64,000 nt of DNA. Source: Rhodoblastus sp. 17X3. GTDB lineage: Bacteria; Pseudomonadota; Alphaproteobacteria; Rhizobiales; Beijerinckiaceae. The DNA lies in NCBI RefSeq assembly GCF_030056575.1, contig NZ_JASHHX010000019.1:18239-82238 (forward strand), in the 5' to 3' direction. Under the pieces are notes generated by a model that saw only the letters and a program-made list of their open reading frames with translations, searched no databases and had not been told where the DNA came from. The position numbers were made by a program, and so were the translations under genes. Below, one piece after another: positions 53,540-63,678 of this stretch. How positions within the stretch are numbered: position 1 is the first letter of the stretch; every line of letters starts with the position of its first letter.

Positions 53540-56167
53540 TTAAACCGACGCCGAGGCGCCAACGCTTTTCAGCATCGCGTCGAGACCGCCTCCCGCCTTG
53601 ATTACCTTGGTGAATTCGCGCGACTCGCCTGGCGGCCCGACAAAAACGGCGCCAACCAGTTGGCCGTCGCGCGCGTTGAGCCGCCACCAGGCTTTGTCGT
53701 CCTGCTGAGCGGTGAAGGTCTCGTCGTCGTTCTGCGGATCGACGCGGCCATAGCTCCGCAAATCGATGCCGTCGCACTTGAGCTGCAACAGCAGGTTCGG
53801 AACAACATAAGGTTTAGCGGCGCCGAGGATCGCGGCCGCCGCGGTCGCCGCCTGAGCCGAGCCGACCGGCCATAGCCCGCCCATGGCGCCGGGGAATTCC
53901 GCGACGTCGCCGACCGCGTAAATCTCGGGGTCCGAGGTCCGCATGAAGGCGTCGACCTTAACGCCCCGCCCGACTTCGAGCTCGCAGCCGCGTGCGAGTT
54001 CCGCGTTTGAGACGGCGCCGACGCTGGCGATGAACAGGTCGCCTGGAATCTCCTCCCCGCTTGCAAGCCGGAGCGAGCGCAGGGTTTCCTCTCCCACAAA
54101 GCTGTCGATCACAGCGTTGGTCACAATCCGGACGCCGATGGCTTCGAGATATTGGGTCAGTTTCATCGCGCCGATCTCGTCGAGTTGGCGATCCATCAAC
54201 CGGCCCGAACGCTGCAGGATGGTCACGTCGAGGCCTAGGTGATGCAGCGCGTCGGCGGCTTCGATGCCGAGAACGCCTCCGCCGATCACCACGGCTTTGC
54301 GAACCTGATGGCCCTGGACCCGCGCGCGAATCGCCAGCGCGTCATTGGCGGTGCGCAGCACGAAGGCGTTGGGATATTTGTCGTAATCCGCACCCGGCGA
54401 GGCGGCGCGCGCGCCGGTGGCGAGAATGAGACGGTCATAGGCGAGCGGCTCGCCGGCGCCCAGTACGACCTTCTTCGCGCCGCGGTCGATCCGCGTCGCC
54501 TTGGTGTTGCGCCAGACTTCGATGCGGTTGGCCTCGTACCATTCGTCGGGCAGCAACGCGAGGCCGTCCAGCCCCGAACGGCCATAAATGGCGCGTCCGA
54601 TCGCCATGCGATTATAGAAATGGTGCGGCTCGTCGGTCACGACCGCAATTTCGACCGAGGCGCTCGCGCGCCGCAGGGCTTCGACCACGCCCAGGCCCGC
54701 CACGCCATTGCCGATCACCACCACCTTGCCCAGCCCCAACGCCTTGGCCGGATCGAGCGCGGGCTTGGCCACAGCGGCCACCGGCTTGTCCTTGGCCTTG
54801 CGCGTATCGACGTCGATCACCACCGGCCCGGAAACCTGGCACATGCAGGCCAAACGCGCCTTGCCTTCCAGACCAAGGCGTCGCAGCGTCGTCAATTCGT
54901 CGTCGCCCGGCGGCGACAGATTGCCTTCGCCCTCGCAGACCGCGACGGCGTCCGCGCCACACATGCCTGCGCGGCAGCCGAAATTGATTTTGACCCGCGC
55001 CGCTTCGAGCGCATCCAGGAGCGTCTGGTCCGGCGCGACGGGGAAGGAGGCGCCGGAGCTTTGCTCGACCACCATGGCGGCCGTGGAGCTCGCGAGACGT
55101 TCGCGCAGGCTCGCCCGGCTCTGGTCGACGTGAACCTGATCGGCGGATTTCGACGCTTCGCGAAAAACCTTTTCGTTGCGCCAACCTTGCACGGACAGCG
55201 CGGCGGCAAGGACGAGGCCGAGCGACCGGCTCGCCTCCGTGAGCGCGGCGGGCGGCGCGACCTGCGCCAGCTGGCCGACCGTCTTCACCACGATTGGCCC
55301 GGCGAAATAATAAAACGCGATAATCGCGAGGCCCGCGAACAGATTGGCGGCCCGGAACGGATTGAGCGTGAAGAAATTGACGACGATCTGGTAGAGCCCG
55401 ACGGAGGCGCAGGTCGCCGCGAGCAAAATTAGGAAATGCCAGGGCTCGCCATAGGACGGCGCCGGTCCTTGCAGGAAATAGCCGAGGATCATGCCCGGCA
55501 TCATCGCCATGAAGAAACGGCGCTGTCCGGCATAGCGCGGATCGTCATCATACATGTCGCCGAAGATCGCCGCGCGCGGGTTGAAGTCGTAACAATTCTT
55601 CTGGCAGCCGAGGCAGGTCGGGCAATAGCCGTTGCGCACCATCACCAGTGGGGCCTGGCCGTAATCGCGCTGGATCGGGCCGAGCGGGCAGAAGGTGCCG
55701 CACCAGCCGCTGCGGCCCTTGTAGATCCATCCTCCAACGAAAGCAGCGGCGAGGACCGCGAGAACGCCCAGGGCGACGGCGGGTCCGTCGCGATTGAGAT
55801 CCGGGACGCGCATCGCGACGGCAAGAAAAAAAACGCCGACCGCGATGGAAAAGGCGGCGGTCTGCAGGCCCTCCGGCAGCGTGTTCTCGTGCGAAAAGCC
55901 CGAGGCGCGCGGCATCTGGTTCAGGAAAGCCATGGGGCAGACCTGCCGCCACAACCCCGGCGCGATGATCAGCAGCGCCGGCACGACCGGAATGATGAGG
56001 CCCCAAAACAACAACAGACCGAGGTCGGGCGTGAACCACAGGATCGCGGCGACGGCGAAAGTGATTGCGAGCGTCGCGAAACGCAGGACATGCCAAAGGA
56101 TCGCGGGAACGCGAGGCTCGATCTTGCTGTAATTGTCGAAAATTTTGCTCGCGGATACTGCTGCCAT
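53540..56167 (-). CDS. Membrane polyferredoxin / [2Fe-2S] / FAD-NAD oxidoreductase fusion
   Basis: 875 residues (ATG 56167 has GGAG upstream; 56182 is possible). Residues ~1-330 are a NosR/NapH-like membrane part with several hydrophobic segments and Cys clusters GWCGTFCPLG and GYCPTCLGCQKNC, expected to bind [4Fe-4S]. Residues ~355-455 are a plant-type ferredoxin with CRAGMCGADAVAVC and CMC. The last ~400 residues are an NirB/rubredoxin-reductase-like FAD enzyme with VVVIGNGVAGLG and AVVIGGGVLGIEAAD. It would pass electrons between NAD(P)H and a membrane pathway. It is followed in the same direction-independent cluster by cNMP signalling genes. Confidence 0.8.
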   Translation of the reverse strand: MAAVSASKIFDNYSKIEPRVPAILWHVLRFATLAITFAVAAILWFTPDLGLLLFWGLIIPVVPALLIIAPGLWRQVCPMAFLNQMPRASGFSHENTLPEGLQTAAFSIAVGVFFLAVAMRVPDLNRDGPAVALGVLAVLAAAFVGGWIYKGRSGWCGTFCPLGPIQRDYGQAPLVMVRNGYCPTCLGCQKNCYDFNPRAAIFGDMYDDDPRYAGQRRFFMAMMPGMILGYFLQGPAPSYGEPWHFLILLAATCASVGLYQIVVNFFTLNPFRAANLFAGLAIIAFYYFAGPIVVKTVGQLAQVAPPAALTEASRSLGLVLAAALSVQGWRNEKVFREASKSADQVHVDQSRASLRERLASSTAAMVVEQSSGASFPVAPDQTLLDALEAARVKINFGCRAGMCGADAVAVCEGEGNLSPPGDDELTTLRRLGLEGKARLACMCQVSGPVVIDVDTRKAKDKPVAAVAKPALDPAKALGLGKVVVIGNGVAGLGVVEALRRASASVEIAVVTDEPHHFYNRMAIGRAIYGRSGLDGLALLPDEWYEANRIEVWRNTKATRIDRGAKKVVLGAGEPLAYDRLILATGARAASPGADYDKYPNAFVLRTANDALAIRARVQGHQVRKAVVIGGGVLGIEAADALHHLGLDVTILQRSGRLMDRQLDEIGAMKLTQYLEAIGVRIVTNAVIDSFVGEETLRSLRLASGEEIPGDLFIASVGAVSNAELARGCELEVGRGVKVDAFMRTSDPEIYAVGDVAEFPGAMGGLWPVGSAQAATAAAAILGAAKPYVVPNLLLQLKCDGIDLRSYGRVDPQNDDETFTAQQDDKAWWRLNARDGQLVGAVFVGPPGESREFTKVIKAGGGLDAMLKSVGASASV

Positions 56168-56238
56168 CGCGCGGGGCTCCATCGCAGAGCGCGCCCCCCG
56201 GGGGCGCTGGGATATTCAGGTCAAGTCGCGGAGAAGGA

Positions 56239-56700
56239 TCAGACGGAAAGATTGAGGCGGCGGATACGCTGGCTCAGCACCCGGCCGAGGTCCATCAACA
56301 GCTTGTGGGCGATGCGCGGATGCCAGGCGGCGAGCTGTTCGAAACGGTCCTGATGAAGGGCCAGAACTTCGACGGCCGATTCAGCGATGACATGGGCCGA
56401 ACGCGGCGCGCCGTCGAAAAAGGACATTTCTCCGAAAACCGAGCCCTCGCCGATGGCCGCCAACCGGCGTCGACCCCCAGGCCCGTCCACGACGACCTCC
56501 ACATCGCCCGAGGCGATAAGATAGAGCGTGCGGTCTCGCTCCCCGGCGGTGAGAATCTGCGCGCCCTTATGGAAGCTGCGCCGCTCCATCAGGCCGAGAA
56601 AGCTCGTCCATTCGGAATCGGTGAGATCGCCAAGGATTCGGCCCTCGGCACCGACGACATCGGCCTGAGGATCTTCATAATTGAACAGATTCAGCGCCAT
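56239..56700 (-). CDS. Cyclic-nucleotide-binding domain protein
   Basis: 153 residues, a single CAP-type beta-barrel with no HTH, so not a DNA-binding regulator. The phosphate-binding cassette is FGEMSFFDGAPRSAHV. It lies 71 bp upstream of the oxidoreductase gene on the same strand and is divergent from an adenylate/guanylate cyclase gene 88 bp away. So it may sense the nucleotide made by that cyclase and control the oxidoreductase by contact; this link is inference. Confidence 0.85.
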   Translation of the reverse strand: MALNLFNYEDPQADVVGAEGRILGDLTDSEWTSFLGLMERRSFHKGAQILTAGERDRTLYLIASGDVEVVVDGPGGRRRLAAIGEGSVFGEMSFFDGAPRSAHVIAESAVEVLALHQDRFEQLAAWHPRIAHKLLMDLGRVLSQRIRRLNLSV

Positions 56701-56788
56701 TGAAGCCGTCTTCTATCATGGCTGGAAAGTCGGGACGCTCGACCGCGTCCGGCGAAACTCATATTGAGGCGGTCGAAAGCTTTACATT

Positions 56789-59089
56789 ATGTCTGCGCTA
56801 TTGCGGGATAATGACCGAGCCTTTCATGCGGCGTCAAGGCGGGGGACGCATTTGCACAAAAGACGGAAAACCTGGTCGTGTTTTTATCGCCTCGTCGTGG
56901 TCTTCAACCTGGCCGCGACCGCGGCGCTCGGTCTGAGCCGGCCCGATTTTCTGGCGGATCTCCGCAATAGCGTGTTCGACCGCTTCCAGCGGCTCGATCC
57001 CGCAGGTTTCGATCCGGATTCGCCGGTGCGCGTCGCCGCCATCGACGAACGGAGCCTGGGCGCGCTCGGGCAATGGCCCTGGCCGAGGACGCGCCTCGCG
57101 GAGCTGACCGACAGGCTGCGCGAGATGGGCGCGGCCGCGGTCGCCTTCGACGTCGTTTTCGCCGAGCCGGACCGGCTCAACCCGGATTCGCTTGCCGCGC
57201 TTCTGCCGAATGACACGGAGACGCAAGCGCTGGCTGAGAAGCTCGCGCGGACGCCGAGCAATGATTCCCGCTTCGCCACCGCGCTCGCCAAGGCGCCGAG
57301 CGTTCTCGGGCTGAGCTTTCTTTCGGCCGTCGGGAGCGCGCCGCCCGCCGCGCCCCGAATGCCCCCCAAGGCCGGATTCGCCATGGCTGGCGACGATTCC
57401 GCGGCCTTCTTTCCGGCTTTTGCGGGAATCGCAGCTCCGTTGCCCACGCTGGCCGACGCCGCAGCCGGACTTGGCGCGATCAACTGGATTCCGGACCACG
57501 ATCAGGTGGTGCGGCGCGTTCCGCTAGTCGCGCGACTCGGCGACCATTTGTTTCCGGCGCTTTCGCTCGAAGCTTTGCGCCTCGCGTCGGGCGCCTCGAC
57601 CATCGTCGTCCGTGGCTCCAACGCCAGCGGCCAAAGCGATTTCGGCGCGCGGACCGGCGTCAATGCGATCAAAATTGGCGATCTCACGATCCCGACAGAC
57701 GGCCAGGGCGCGATCCGGCCGCGCTTTTCGCTCTCGGACCCGCGCCGGATGATTTCGATCGCGGCGCTGCTGCGCGGCGAAGTGGCGGAAGACGAGATCA
57801 AGGGGCGGATCGTCCTCGTCGGCCCGACGGCTGCGGGTCTCGGAGACATCAAGGCGACGCCACTCGAAGCCGCGGCGCCCGGCGTCGAAATTCACGCCCA
57901 GATCCTCGAACAGATGCTTTCCGGCGCATTGCTGGCGCGGCCCGACTGGAGTCCCGGCGCGGAGCTTGTCGCCGCGCTGCTGCTGACCCTGCTGATGGCC
58001 CTCATTTTGCCGGCGCTGTCGCCTCTCGCCGGCGGCGCCGCCGGCGCGCTGATTGTCGCCGGCCTTTTTGGCGGGGCCTTCATGGCTTTTTCGAAATCGG
58101 GCCTGCTGCTCGATCCGGCGCAGCCTTCGCTCTCCGTCTCGTGGCAAACTCTGACTGGCCTGTTGGCGCTGTGGCGCGCCGAGATCGCGTCGCGTCGGCA
58201 TATTCAAACCGCCTTCGGCAAATATCTCTCCCCTGTCGTGGTGGAGCGTCTGGCGGAACAGCCCGAGCGCCTCGCGCTGGGCGGCGAGACGCGGGAGCTG
58301 ACGGTGATGTTCGCCGACCTGCGGGATTTCACGAAATTGTCGGAAGGGCTCGACGCCCAGGAGGTGACGCGGCTGATGAACGCCTTTCTGACGCCGATGA
58401 CGGAAGCCATCCTCGCCGCCGAGGGCACGATCGACAAATATATCGGGGACGCCATCATGGCCTTCTGGAATGCGCCGCTCGACGTCGCCGACCACCCGCG
58501 GCTCGCTGTCGCAGCGGCGCTCGCCATGCGCAGCGCACTGGAAGCGCTCAATCGCGCGCGTCAAGAAAATGCAGGCGGCGATGTCCTGCCCTTGCGGATG
58601 GGAATCGGCCTCAATCTCGGCCCTTGCAGCGTCGGCAACATGGGCTCCGCAAGACGGTTCGACTATTCGGCGCTGGGCGACAACGTCAATCTCGCCTCTC
58701 GTCTCGAAGGCGCAAGCAAAGCCTATGGCGTGGACATCATCGCGGCGCAGGCCGTCGCGGAGCGCGCCCCTGACGCCGCATGGCTCGACCTCGGCGGCCT
58801 CGCCGTAAAGGGCCGCGCCGCGCCGACCCGCGTCCTGGCTTTGGCCGGCGACGCCGCTCTCGCCGCGACCGAGGCGTTCCAGGCCTGGCGCCGCGCGCAT
58901 ACAGACATGCTCTCGGCCTATCATGCCGTGGACTTTGCACGCGCAGCGCGGATTGCCGAGACGCTCGAAGCGTCCGCCGCGCCGGATTGGCGGGCGCTGT
59001 ATCGCGTTTTCAAGACGCGATTCACGGCTTTGGCGGAGGAGGAACGCTCCGAAGCGCCGGCCGCCCTGCTCGCGCTTGACGCCAAATAG
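56789..59089 (+). CDS. CHASE2-domain adenylate/guanylate cyclase
   Basis: 766 residues. After one N-terminal membrane segment (LVVVFNLAATAALGL) comes an extracytoplasmic CHASE2 sensor (~residues 60-390, PVRVAAIDERSLGALGQWPWPR is its start), then three hydrophobic segments (~390-450) and a class III cyclase domain with MFADLRDFTKLSE (metal-binding Asp), DKYIGDAIMAFWNAP and DNVNLASRLEGASK. It would make cAMP or cGMP in response to a periplasmic signal. Downstream FecR and autotransporter genes and the divergent cNMP-binding gene suggest a shared envelope signalling unit. Confidence 0.88.
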   Translation: MSALLRDNDRAFHAASRRGTHLHKRRKTWSCFYRLVVVFNLAATAALGLSRPDFLADLRNSVFDRFQRLDPAGFDPDSPVRVAAIDERSLGALGQWPWPRTRLAELTDRLREMGAAAVAFDVVFAEPDRLNPDSLAALLPNDTETQALAEKLARTPSNDSRFATALAKAPSVLGLSFLSAVGSAPPAAPRMPPKAGFAMAGDDSAAFFPAFAGIAAPLPTLADAAAGLGAINWIPDHDQVVRRVPLVARLGDHLFPALSLEALRLASGASTIVVRGSNASGQSDFGARTGVNAIKIGDLTIPTDGQGAIRPRFSLSDPRRMISIAALLRGEVAEDEIKGRIVLVGPTAAGLGDIKATPLEAAAPGVEIHAQILEQMLSGALLARPDWSPGAELVAALLLTLLMALILPALSPLAGGAAGALIVAGLFGGAFMAFSKSGLLLDPAQPSLSVSWQTLTGLLALWRAEIASRRHIQTAFGKYLSPVVVERLAEQPERLALGGETRELTVMFADLRDFTKLSEGLDAQEVTRLMNAFLTPMTEAILAAEGTIDKYIGDAIMAFWNAPLDVADHPRLAVAAALAMRSALEALNRARQENAGGDVLPLRMGIGLNLGPCSVGNMGSARRFDYSALGDNVNLASRLEGASKAYGVDIIAAQAVAERAPDAAWLDLGGLAVKGRAAPTRVLALAGDAALAATEAFQAWRRAHTDMLSAYHAVDFARAARIAETLEASAAPDWRALYRVFKTRFTALAEEERSEAPAALLALDAK

Positions 59090-59192
59090 ACGCATTCCTG
59101 CAACATCGCGGGGTTTTGACGCCGGCCCGCGTGGGCAAAGCGTGCGCGCTGCCTTATAGTCGCTGCAACGACGATCCCTTCCAGGACCTATC

Positions 59193-59921
59193 ATGTCCCT
59201 AGCCTTACGGACCCTGCCTGCCGCGCTTTCCTGCGCGCTCGCGCTTTCCTGCGCGCGGGCGGAGGATCGCATCGGCGCGACGGCCCTCGCCAATAATGAT
59301 GTCGCCCAAATCAGCGCGGGCGCGGTCCAGCCCCTTCGCGTCAACGATTCCGTCTTCCGCGACGAGACTGTGCGCACCGGCCCGGACAGTTCGGCAAAAT
59401 TCGTGTTCGTTGACGCCACAAATCTGGCGCTGGGCCCCGTTTCCACGGTCAAGCTCGACCGTTTCGTCTTCAACGACCAAACCAGCTATTCCCAGGCGGC
59501 GGTGAACCTGGCCAAGGGCGCTTTCCGTTTCAGTTCCGGCAATTCACCCAAGGATTCCTACGAGATTCGTACTGGAAACGCGACAATCGGCGTGCGCGGC
59601 ACGATCCTGGACATCCACGCCCAGCCCGGACGCACCGTTGTCACGCTCGTCGAGGGCGGCGCGGCGGTTTGTCCGCGCGCTTATTTCGACGGCGATCCGC
59701 GCCGGCTCAACTCGCGTCAATTGAAGACTTATCATTGCGGCGAACTGGTTCGCCCCGGCGACACCATTGTCGTCACCTCGGCCGGAACTCAGCCAAGCCA
59801 GAAGCCATTCTCCTTTGCCGACGCCGCCTGTGGCCCCGATCCCGAGCTTTGCCGCCGCGACCGTTATGCTGGAATGAGCGCGCCCGGCGCCACGCCGGCC
59901 GGCCGGCTCTGCGGACACTGA
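59193..59921 (+). CDS. FecR-domain periplasmic protein
   Basis: 242 residues with a signal peptide (cleavage after SCARA, about residue 23). FecR core: VNDSVFRDETVRTGPDSSAKFVF, DATNLALGPVSTVKLDRFVF and YEIRTGNATIGVRGTILDIH, the usual form found in CHASE2-cyclase neighbourhoods. AGGA precedes the ATG. It lies 104 bp after the cyclase. It may be the ligand or partner of the CHASE2 sensor. Confidence 0.85.
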   Translation: MSLALRTLPAALSCALALSCARAEDRIGATALANNDVAQISAGAVQPLRVNDSVFRDETVRTGPDSSAKFVFVDATNLALGPVSTVKLDRFVFNDQTSYSQAAVNLAKGAFRFSSGNSPKDSYEIRTGNATIGVRGTILDIHAQPGRTVVTLVEGGAAVCPRAYFDGDPRRLNSRQLKTYHCGELVRPGDTIVVTSAGTQPSQKPFSFADAACGPDPELCRRDRYAGMSAPGATPAGRLCGH

Positions 59922-59951
59922 TCGCGGCCAGCTTTGGTCAAAGCACGTTCG

Positions 59952-62900
59952 TCAAAAAGAATAGCGCAGATCGACGCCGCCATGGATCGTCGCGCCCACG
60001 GGCTCAGCGCCGAGCGTTCCATCCGCAAAAACATCCGCCACAAGTCCTTGTGCGACTCGATAACCGACCCGCAGGCCATATTCGGCCCAGGTATAGTCAT
60101 TGCCCCTGGTCTGGATATTGCCGTAGCCTAGGATGGAGCCGCGCAAGCCGCTCTGCGATCCGAAGGATTGCGCCAGGGCTAGGTTGATCTGGCTTTCAAG
60201 ATTGGGAACGAAAAGATGCGTCCATTGCGCGCCGAAGCGCGCGACATTGATCGCGTCCATTCCCGGCGAGATCGTCGCCGGCGAGCTGTTGTTCACGCTG
60301 GATTCGACAAAGCCCCCGGCGTTCTGCCACACGCGCGAAAGGCCGCCATAGACCGAGCTTTCATCGACGGGCGACCAGCGCATCACCCAGCCGGCCTTGC
60401 CGAATATGTCATAGGAGTCGGCATTGGACGCGCCCCGGCCCTGGCGCATGGCGACGCCATCGAAATAGCCGCGCCTGTAGCTGACATTCTGCCAGGGCGA
60501 GGCGGCGGCGCCGATTTCGGCGAAGGGCCGCGACGCGCCCCATTCGGTCTTGTCGTAGCGAAGGGCGGCGAGGAAGATCGGCGAGCTGGTCACTTCGACC
60601 TCGCCGCTGTGATATTGGGCTATGGCCGCGCCGCCGAGCAGCGCCAAATCATCATTGATCGCATAGCGGCCATGCACGCCGCCGCTGAGCGAGCCCACCG
60701 AGCCGAAGGCGCTGACGCAATTGGTGCAATTGATCTGTTCGTTGAAGCCGTCGAGGACGCTGGCGAGCACCTGATAGGTCACGAGGGCGCCGAACCGGTC
60801 ATTGGCCTGCGTCTGGAACGAATTCTGCGCCGCCTGCCGGGTCAGGCCATTAAAGGCCAGATAGACGTCGTTGGCGTCATAGGCCAGCACGGGCAAAAGC
60901 GAGCCGAGGCCCGCGACCGTCAGGCCGGAAAAGGCGCCTGTCACCCCGCCCGCGGCGGAAAGGATCGTGTAGCGCGAGCCGATGGTCGGCGCGCCGCCGC
61001 TCCAGAGCGCCGCGACCGTTCCCCCGACGCTCGCCGACCCGGTCGTCGTCAGCAAGCTCGATCCGGCGGGCGAAAAGGTGACCGAAAAGATCGAACCCGG
61101 CGCCAAGAACACATTGCCGGTCGCATGCAGCGTTCCAAAAGGCTGCGCCGCATTGCCGGGCGCCAGCATGCCCCCCGCAAGGACATCGATCGCGCCGACC
61201 GCGCCGACGCCACGCAGCGTTGCGCCGGCATAGACCGTGGCCGGAGAGACGATAGAGCCGTCGACCTCCAGCAGGCCCTGAGAGACGAGGGTCGCGCCCG
61301 TATAGGTGCTCGCGCCGGTCAGGATCAGCGCGCCCGAGCCAATCTTTGTCAGGCTGCTGGCGCCGGAAATGCTGTTGGAGAGGGTGATCGCGCCGGCGCC
61401 GGTGTCGATGGTTGGATCGGTCACGCCTGTGAAATGGATCGGATTGGCGAGCGTCATGCTGGCGACGGAAAAGGCCAAGGTCGTGCCGTCGTCCAACGAA
61501 ACCGGCCCGCTGCCGAGCGCGGTGGCGGAGCCGACGACAATTGTGCCGCCAAGCAGATTGACGCCGCCCGAAAAACTGTTCGCGCCGTTCAGGGCTAGCG
61601 TTCCGGCGCCCTGCTTGGTCAGGATCAGGCGGCCCGACCCATCGGTCAGCACTCCGTCAAAGGCGAAGGAAGCTCCGGTTCCGCCGACGATCAACTGCGA
61701 AGCGACGCGCCCTCCCCCCGAAATCGTTCCCACGCCTTCGATTGCCGCAAGCGTCAACGCATGACCGCCGAGGTTCAAGAAGGCGCCGCTGTCGACGGTG
61801 ACCGTCGTCGTTGGGTTGAGCACGTTGTTAACGCCCATCGCCAGCGTCCCGGCCCGGACTTCCGTCGGGCCGGAAAAAGTCGCGACGGCGTTGAGCGCCA
61901 GCGTTCCGGCGCCATCCTTGACCAATGACCCCGTCGCCGCGCCATCAACGATCGCCGAACCGACCGAGCCGTTGAAACCGTTGGTGTCAATGATTCCCTG
62001 GCCGTTGAGCGAAAAGGACGTCGGCGTGATCGAGAGGCCCCCGGCCATGAGGAGCAATCGTGCGCCGTTTTCGAGCCCGAAGCTGCCGGCGCCGGCGGCC
62101 GTCGCATCGTTGATCGCCAGCGTTCCCGAAGAAACCAGCGTGCCGCCCGTATAAGTCTTGGCGCCATCGAGATAAAGCGTCCCCAGGCCGCTCATGCGCA
62201 AGCCGCCGGCGCCGGTGACGTCGCTGTTGACGGTCAGGGTCGTGCCCGCGTCGGGCGCGAAATTGGCATAGCCGCAGGCTCCTGGTGCTGCGCAGCCGAG
62301 TGAGAAAACGCCGGCGAAGCCGCCGTTGATGTCGGCGACGGAGCGCAGCGTCGCGCCGGGCGCAAGGCTCGCCAGCGTCGCTACGGACGGCGCTCCGAGA
62401 TCCTGGGCGACGGAAATGACGAGTGTTCCCTGCTGAATCTGGATCCCGCCGCCGAACAGATTTCCTGCGGCGGACTCAAGATAAAGCGATCCGGCCCCAG
62501 TCTTGATCAGACCGCCGTCGGTCGCGAGCGGGCTGCCCGGCGGCTGATAACCGAGGATGGTCGATGCGATGTGGATGTCGCCGCCACTGGTGTCGACCGT
62601 TGCGGACGCCTTGGCGGCGAGGCCGATGAGCATCTGGTTGACGATCGTGACCGGCGCGCCGCCGGTCGAGGCGAGAACGGCGTTGCTGACGGCGACAGTC
62701 CCGCCGCCGAGGGTGGCGCCGCTGTTGATCGCCAGCGTTCCACCGGTGACCGCAGTCGTGATTGGGCCGATGCTCGCGGCGATCGGAACGGGACCCGGAT
62801 AAGTGAACCCCGTGTCGCCCGCCTGCGTTTCTGTCCCGGTCAAGGTCAACACGCCCGCGCCGACCTTGACGACCCCGAAGGAACCGAGCCCGTCAGCCAT

Positions 62901-63125
62901 GGTTCCCGCGAAGGTCGAGCTGCCGCCATTGATCCCAATGGTCAGGACTGAAGGCAGACGACCGTTATTGGTGACGCTCGTAAAGCCACTGAGCGTGTCG
63001 ACGGAAAGATCCGCGCCGGCGAGATTGAGCGTTTGCGCTGCGGCCGGCCCGAAATTAGCGACGGCGACGCCTGCGGCCGCGAAGGCGGCCCGCCGGACGA
63101 AAGATTGGATTTGGCGCCTGTGCAT
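59952..63125 (-). CDS. Autotransporter (type V secretion)
   Basis: 1057 residues from ATG 63125. An Arg-rich signal peptide (RRQIQSFVRRAAFAAAGVAV, cleaved after AAA) leads a Gly/Ala/Thr-rich beta-helical passenger with several repeats of the type GSGALILTGASTYTGATLV (passenger-associated transport repeats). The last ~260 residues form the outer-membrane beta-barrel and end with the expected Phe (LRYSF). A Cys pair CTNC lies at the start of the barrel. The passenger function is unknown, likely adhesion. The GC-rich repeats produce long spurious frames on the other strand. Confidence 0.88.
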   Translation of the reverse strand: MHRRQIQSFVRRAAFAAAGVAVANFGPAAAQTLNLAGADLSVDTLSGFTSVTNNGRLPSVLTIGINGGSSTFAGTMADGLGSFGVVKVGAGVLTLTGTETQAGDTGFTYPGPVPIAASIGPITTAVTGGTLAINSGATLGGGTVAVSNAVLASTGGAPVTIVNQMLIGLAAKASATVDTSGGDIHIASTILGYQPPGSPLATDGGLIKTGAGSLYLESAAGNLFGGGIQIQQGTLVISVAQDLGAPSVATLASLAPGATLRSVADINGGFAGVFSLGCAAPGACGYANFAPDAGTTLTVNSDVTGAGGLRMSGLGTLYLDGAKTYTGGTLVSSGTLAINDATAAGAGSFGLENGARLLLMAGGLSITPTSFSLNGQGIIDTNGFNGSVGSAIVDGAATGSLVKDGAGTLALNAVATFSGPTEVRAGTLAMGVNNVLNPTTTVTVDSGAFLNLGGHALTLAAIEGVGTISGGGRVASQLIVGGTGASFAFDGVLTDGSGRLILTKQGAGTLALNGANSFSGGVNLLGGTIVVGSATALGSGPVSLDDGTTLAFSVASMTLANPIHFTGVTDPTIDTGAGAITLSNSISGASSLTKIGSGALILTGASTYTGATLVSQGLLEVDGSIVSPATVYAGATLRGVGAVGAIDVLAGGMLAPGNAAQPFGTLHATGNVFLAPGSIFSVTFSPAGSSLLTTTGSASVGGTVAALWSGGAPTIGSRYTILSAAGGVTGAFSGLTVAGLGSLLPVLAYDANDVYLAFNGLTRQAAQNSFQTQANDRFGALVTYQVLASVLDGFNEQINCTNCVSAFGSVGSLSGGVHGRYAINDDLALLGGAAIAQYHSGEVEVTSSPIFLAALRYDKTEWGASRPFAEIGAAASPWQNVSYRRGYFDGVAMRQGRGASNADSYDIFGKAGWVMRWSPVDESSVYGGLSRVWQNAGGFVESSVNNSSPATISPGMDAINVARFGAQWTHLFVPNLESQINLALAQSFGSQSGLRGSILGYGNIQTRGNDYTWAEYGLRVGYRVAQGLVADVFADGTLGAEPVGATIHGGVDLRYSF

Positions 63126-63273
63126 CGGTCGAGCCGGCTCGTTGAAGGGGCTGGCGGGTTCCCGGCATGATTGCGCGAGCGCCCTGCGCTCCGTCAAGCC
63201 CATGCCGTGCAAGAGCTTGGGAAATAACGCCCCTTCGCCAAATTCGGCGCCTTCATGTTGCCGGGGAAGCACA

Positions 63274-63678
63274 TCACTTATTTGCGGCGAGCAGAACAGC
63301 GAGGCCGAAATCGGTAAGGTGATGGATCGCCTGGTCAATGCCCAGCAACCACCAGAACCAGGCGTCCCGCCCGGTCAGGCGAAAGGTCGCCACGCAATAG
63401 CCCTTGGCGCGGTCGGCGCAGAGGTGAATGGCGAAATCGACCAAGCCGAGGAACCAGAATCGCGGCGCCAGCACGAGAAGCCCAAGCGTCGTCACGACGC
63501 CATGGATGGCGCAATGGACCAGCAGCGGCTTGGCCCAGCCTTTCGGCGCATCCTTGCCGAGCGCCATCCAGCGCGTTTGCAACAGGAAATCGCACAGCAC
63601 ATGCTTGCCGGTCAGGACCAGCATCCAAAAGACCAGCGCGCCGAGAGGAATCGACAGATCAGCCGAAAATATCGTCAT
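63274..63678 (-). CDS. DUF3307 membrane protein
   Basis: 134 residues with four hydrophobic segments. GKHVLCDFLLQTRWMALGK, LLVHCAIHGVVTTLG and GIDQAIHHLTDFGL carry the conserved His/Asp pattern of DUF3307. The function of the family is unknown; it is an inner-membrane protein. It is the last gene before the right edge. Confidence 0.82.
   Translation of the reverse strand: MTIFSADLSIPLGALVFWMLVLTGKHVLCDFLLQTRWMALGKDAPKGWAKPLLVHCAIHGVVTTLGLLVLAPRFWFLGLVDFAIHLCADRAKGYCVATFRLTGRDAWFWWLLGIDQAIHHLTDFGLAVLLAANK

Noticed and set aside
57524..59473. A 649-codon open frame on the minus strand opposite the CHASE2 cyclase
   Set aside because: It is the GC-rich mirror of a well-supported cyclase and FecR gene; composition is Arg/Gly/Asp-rich with no domain, so it is a shadow frame.
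60216..61598. A 460-codon plus-strand frame opposite the autotransporter
   Set aside because: Arg/Asp/Ala-rich low-complexity product opposite a convincing autotransporter with signal peptide and barrel; a shadow frame. The same holds for the frame at 62803-63873.
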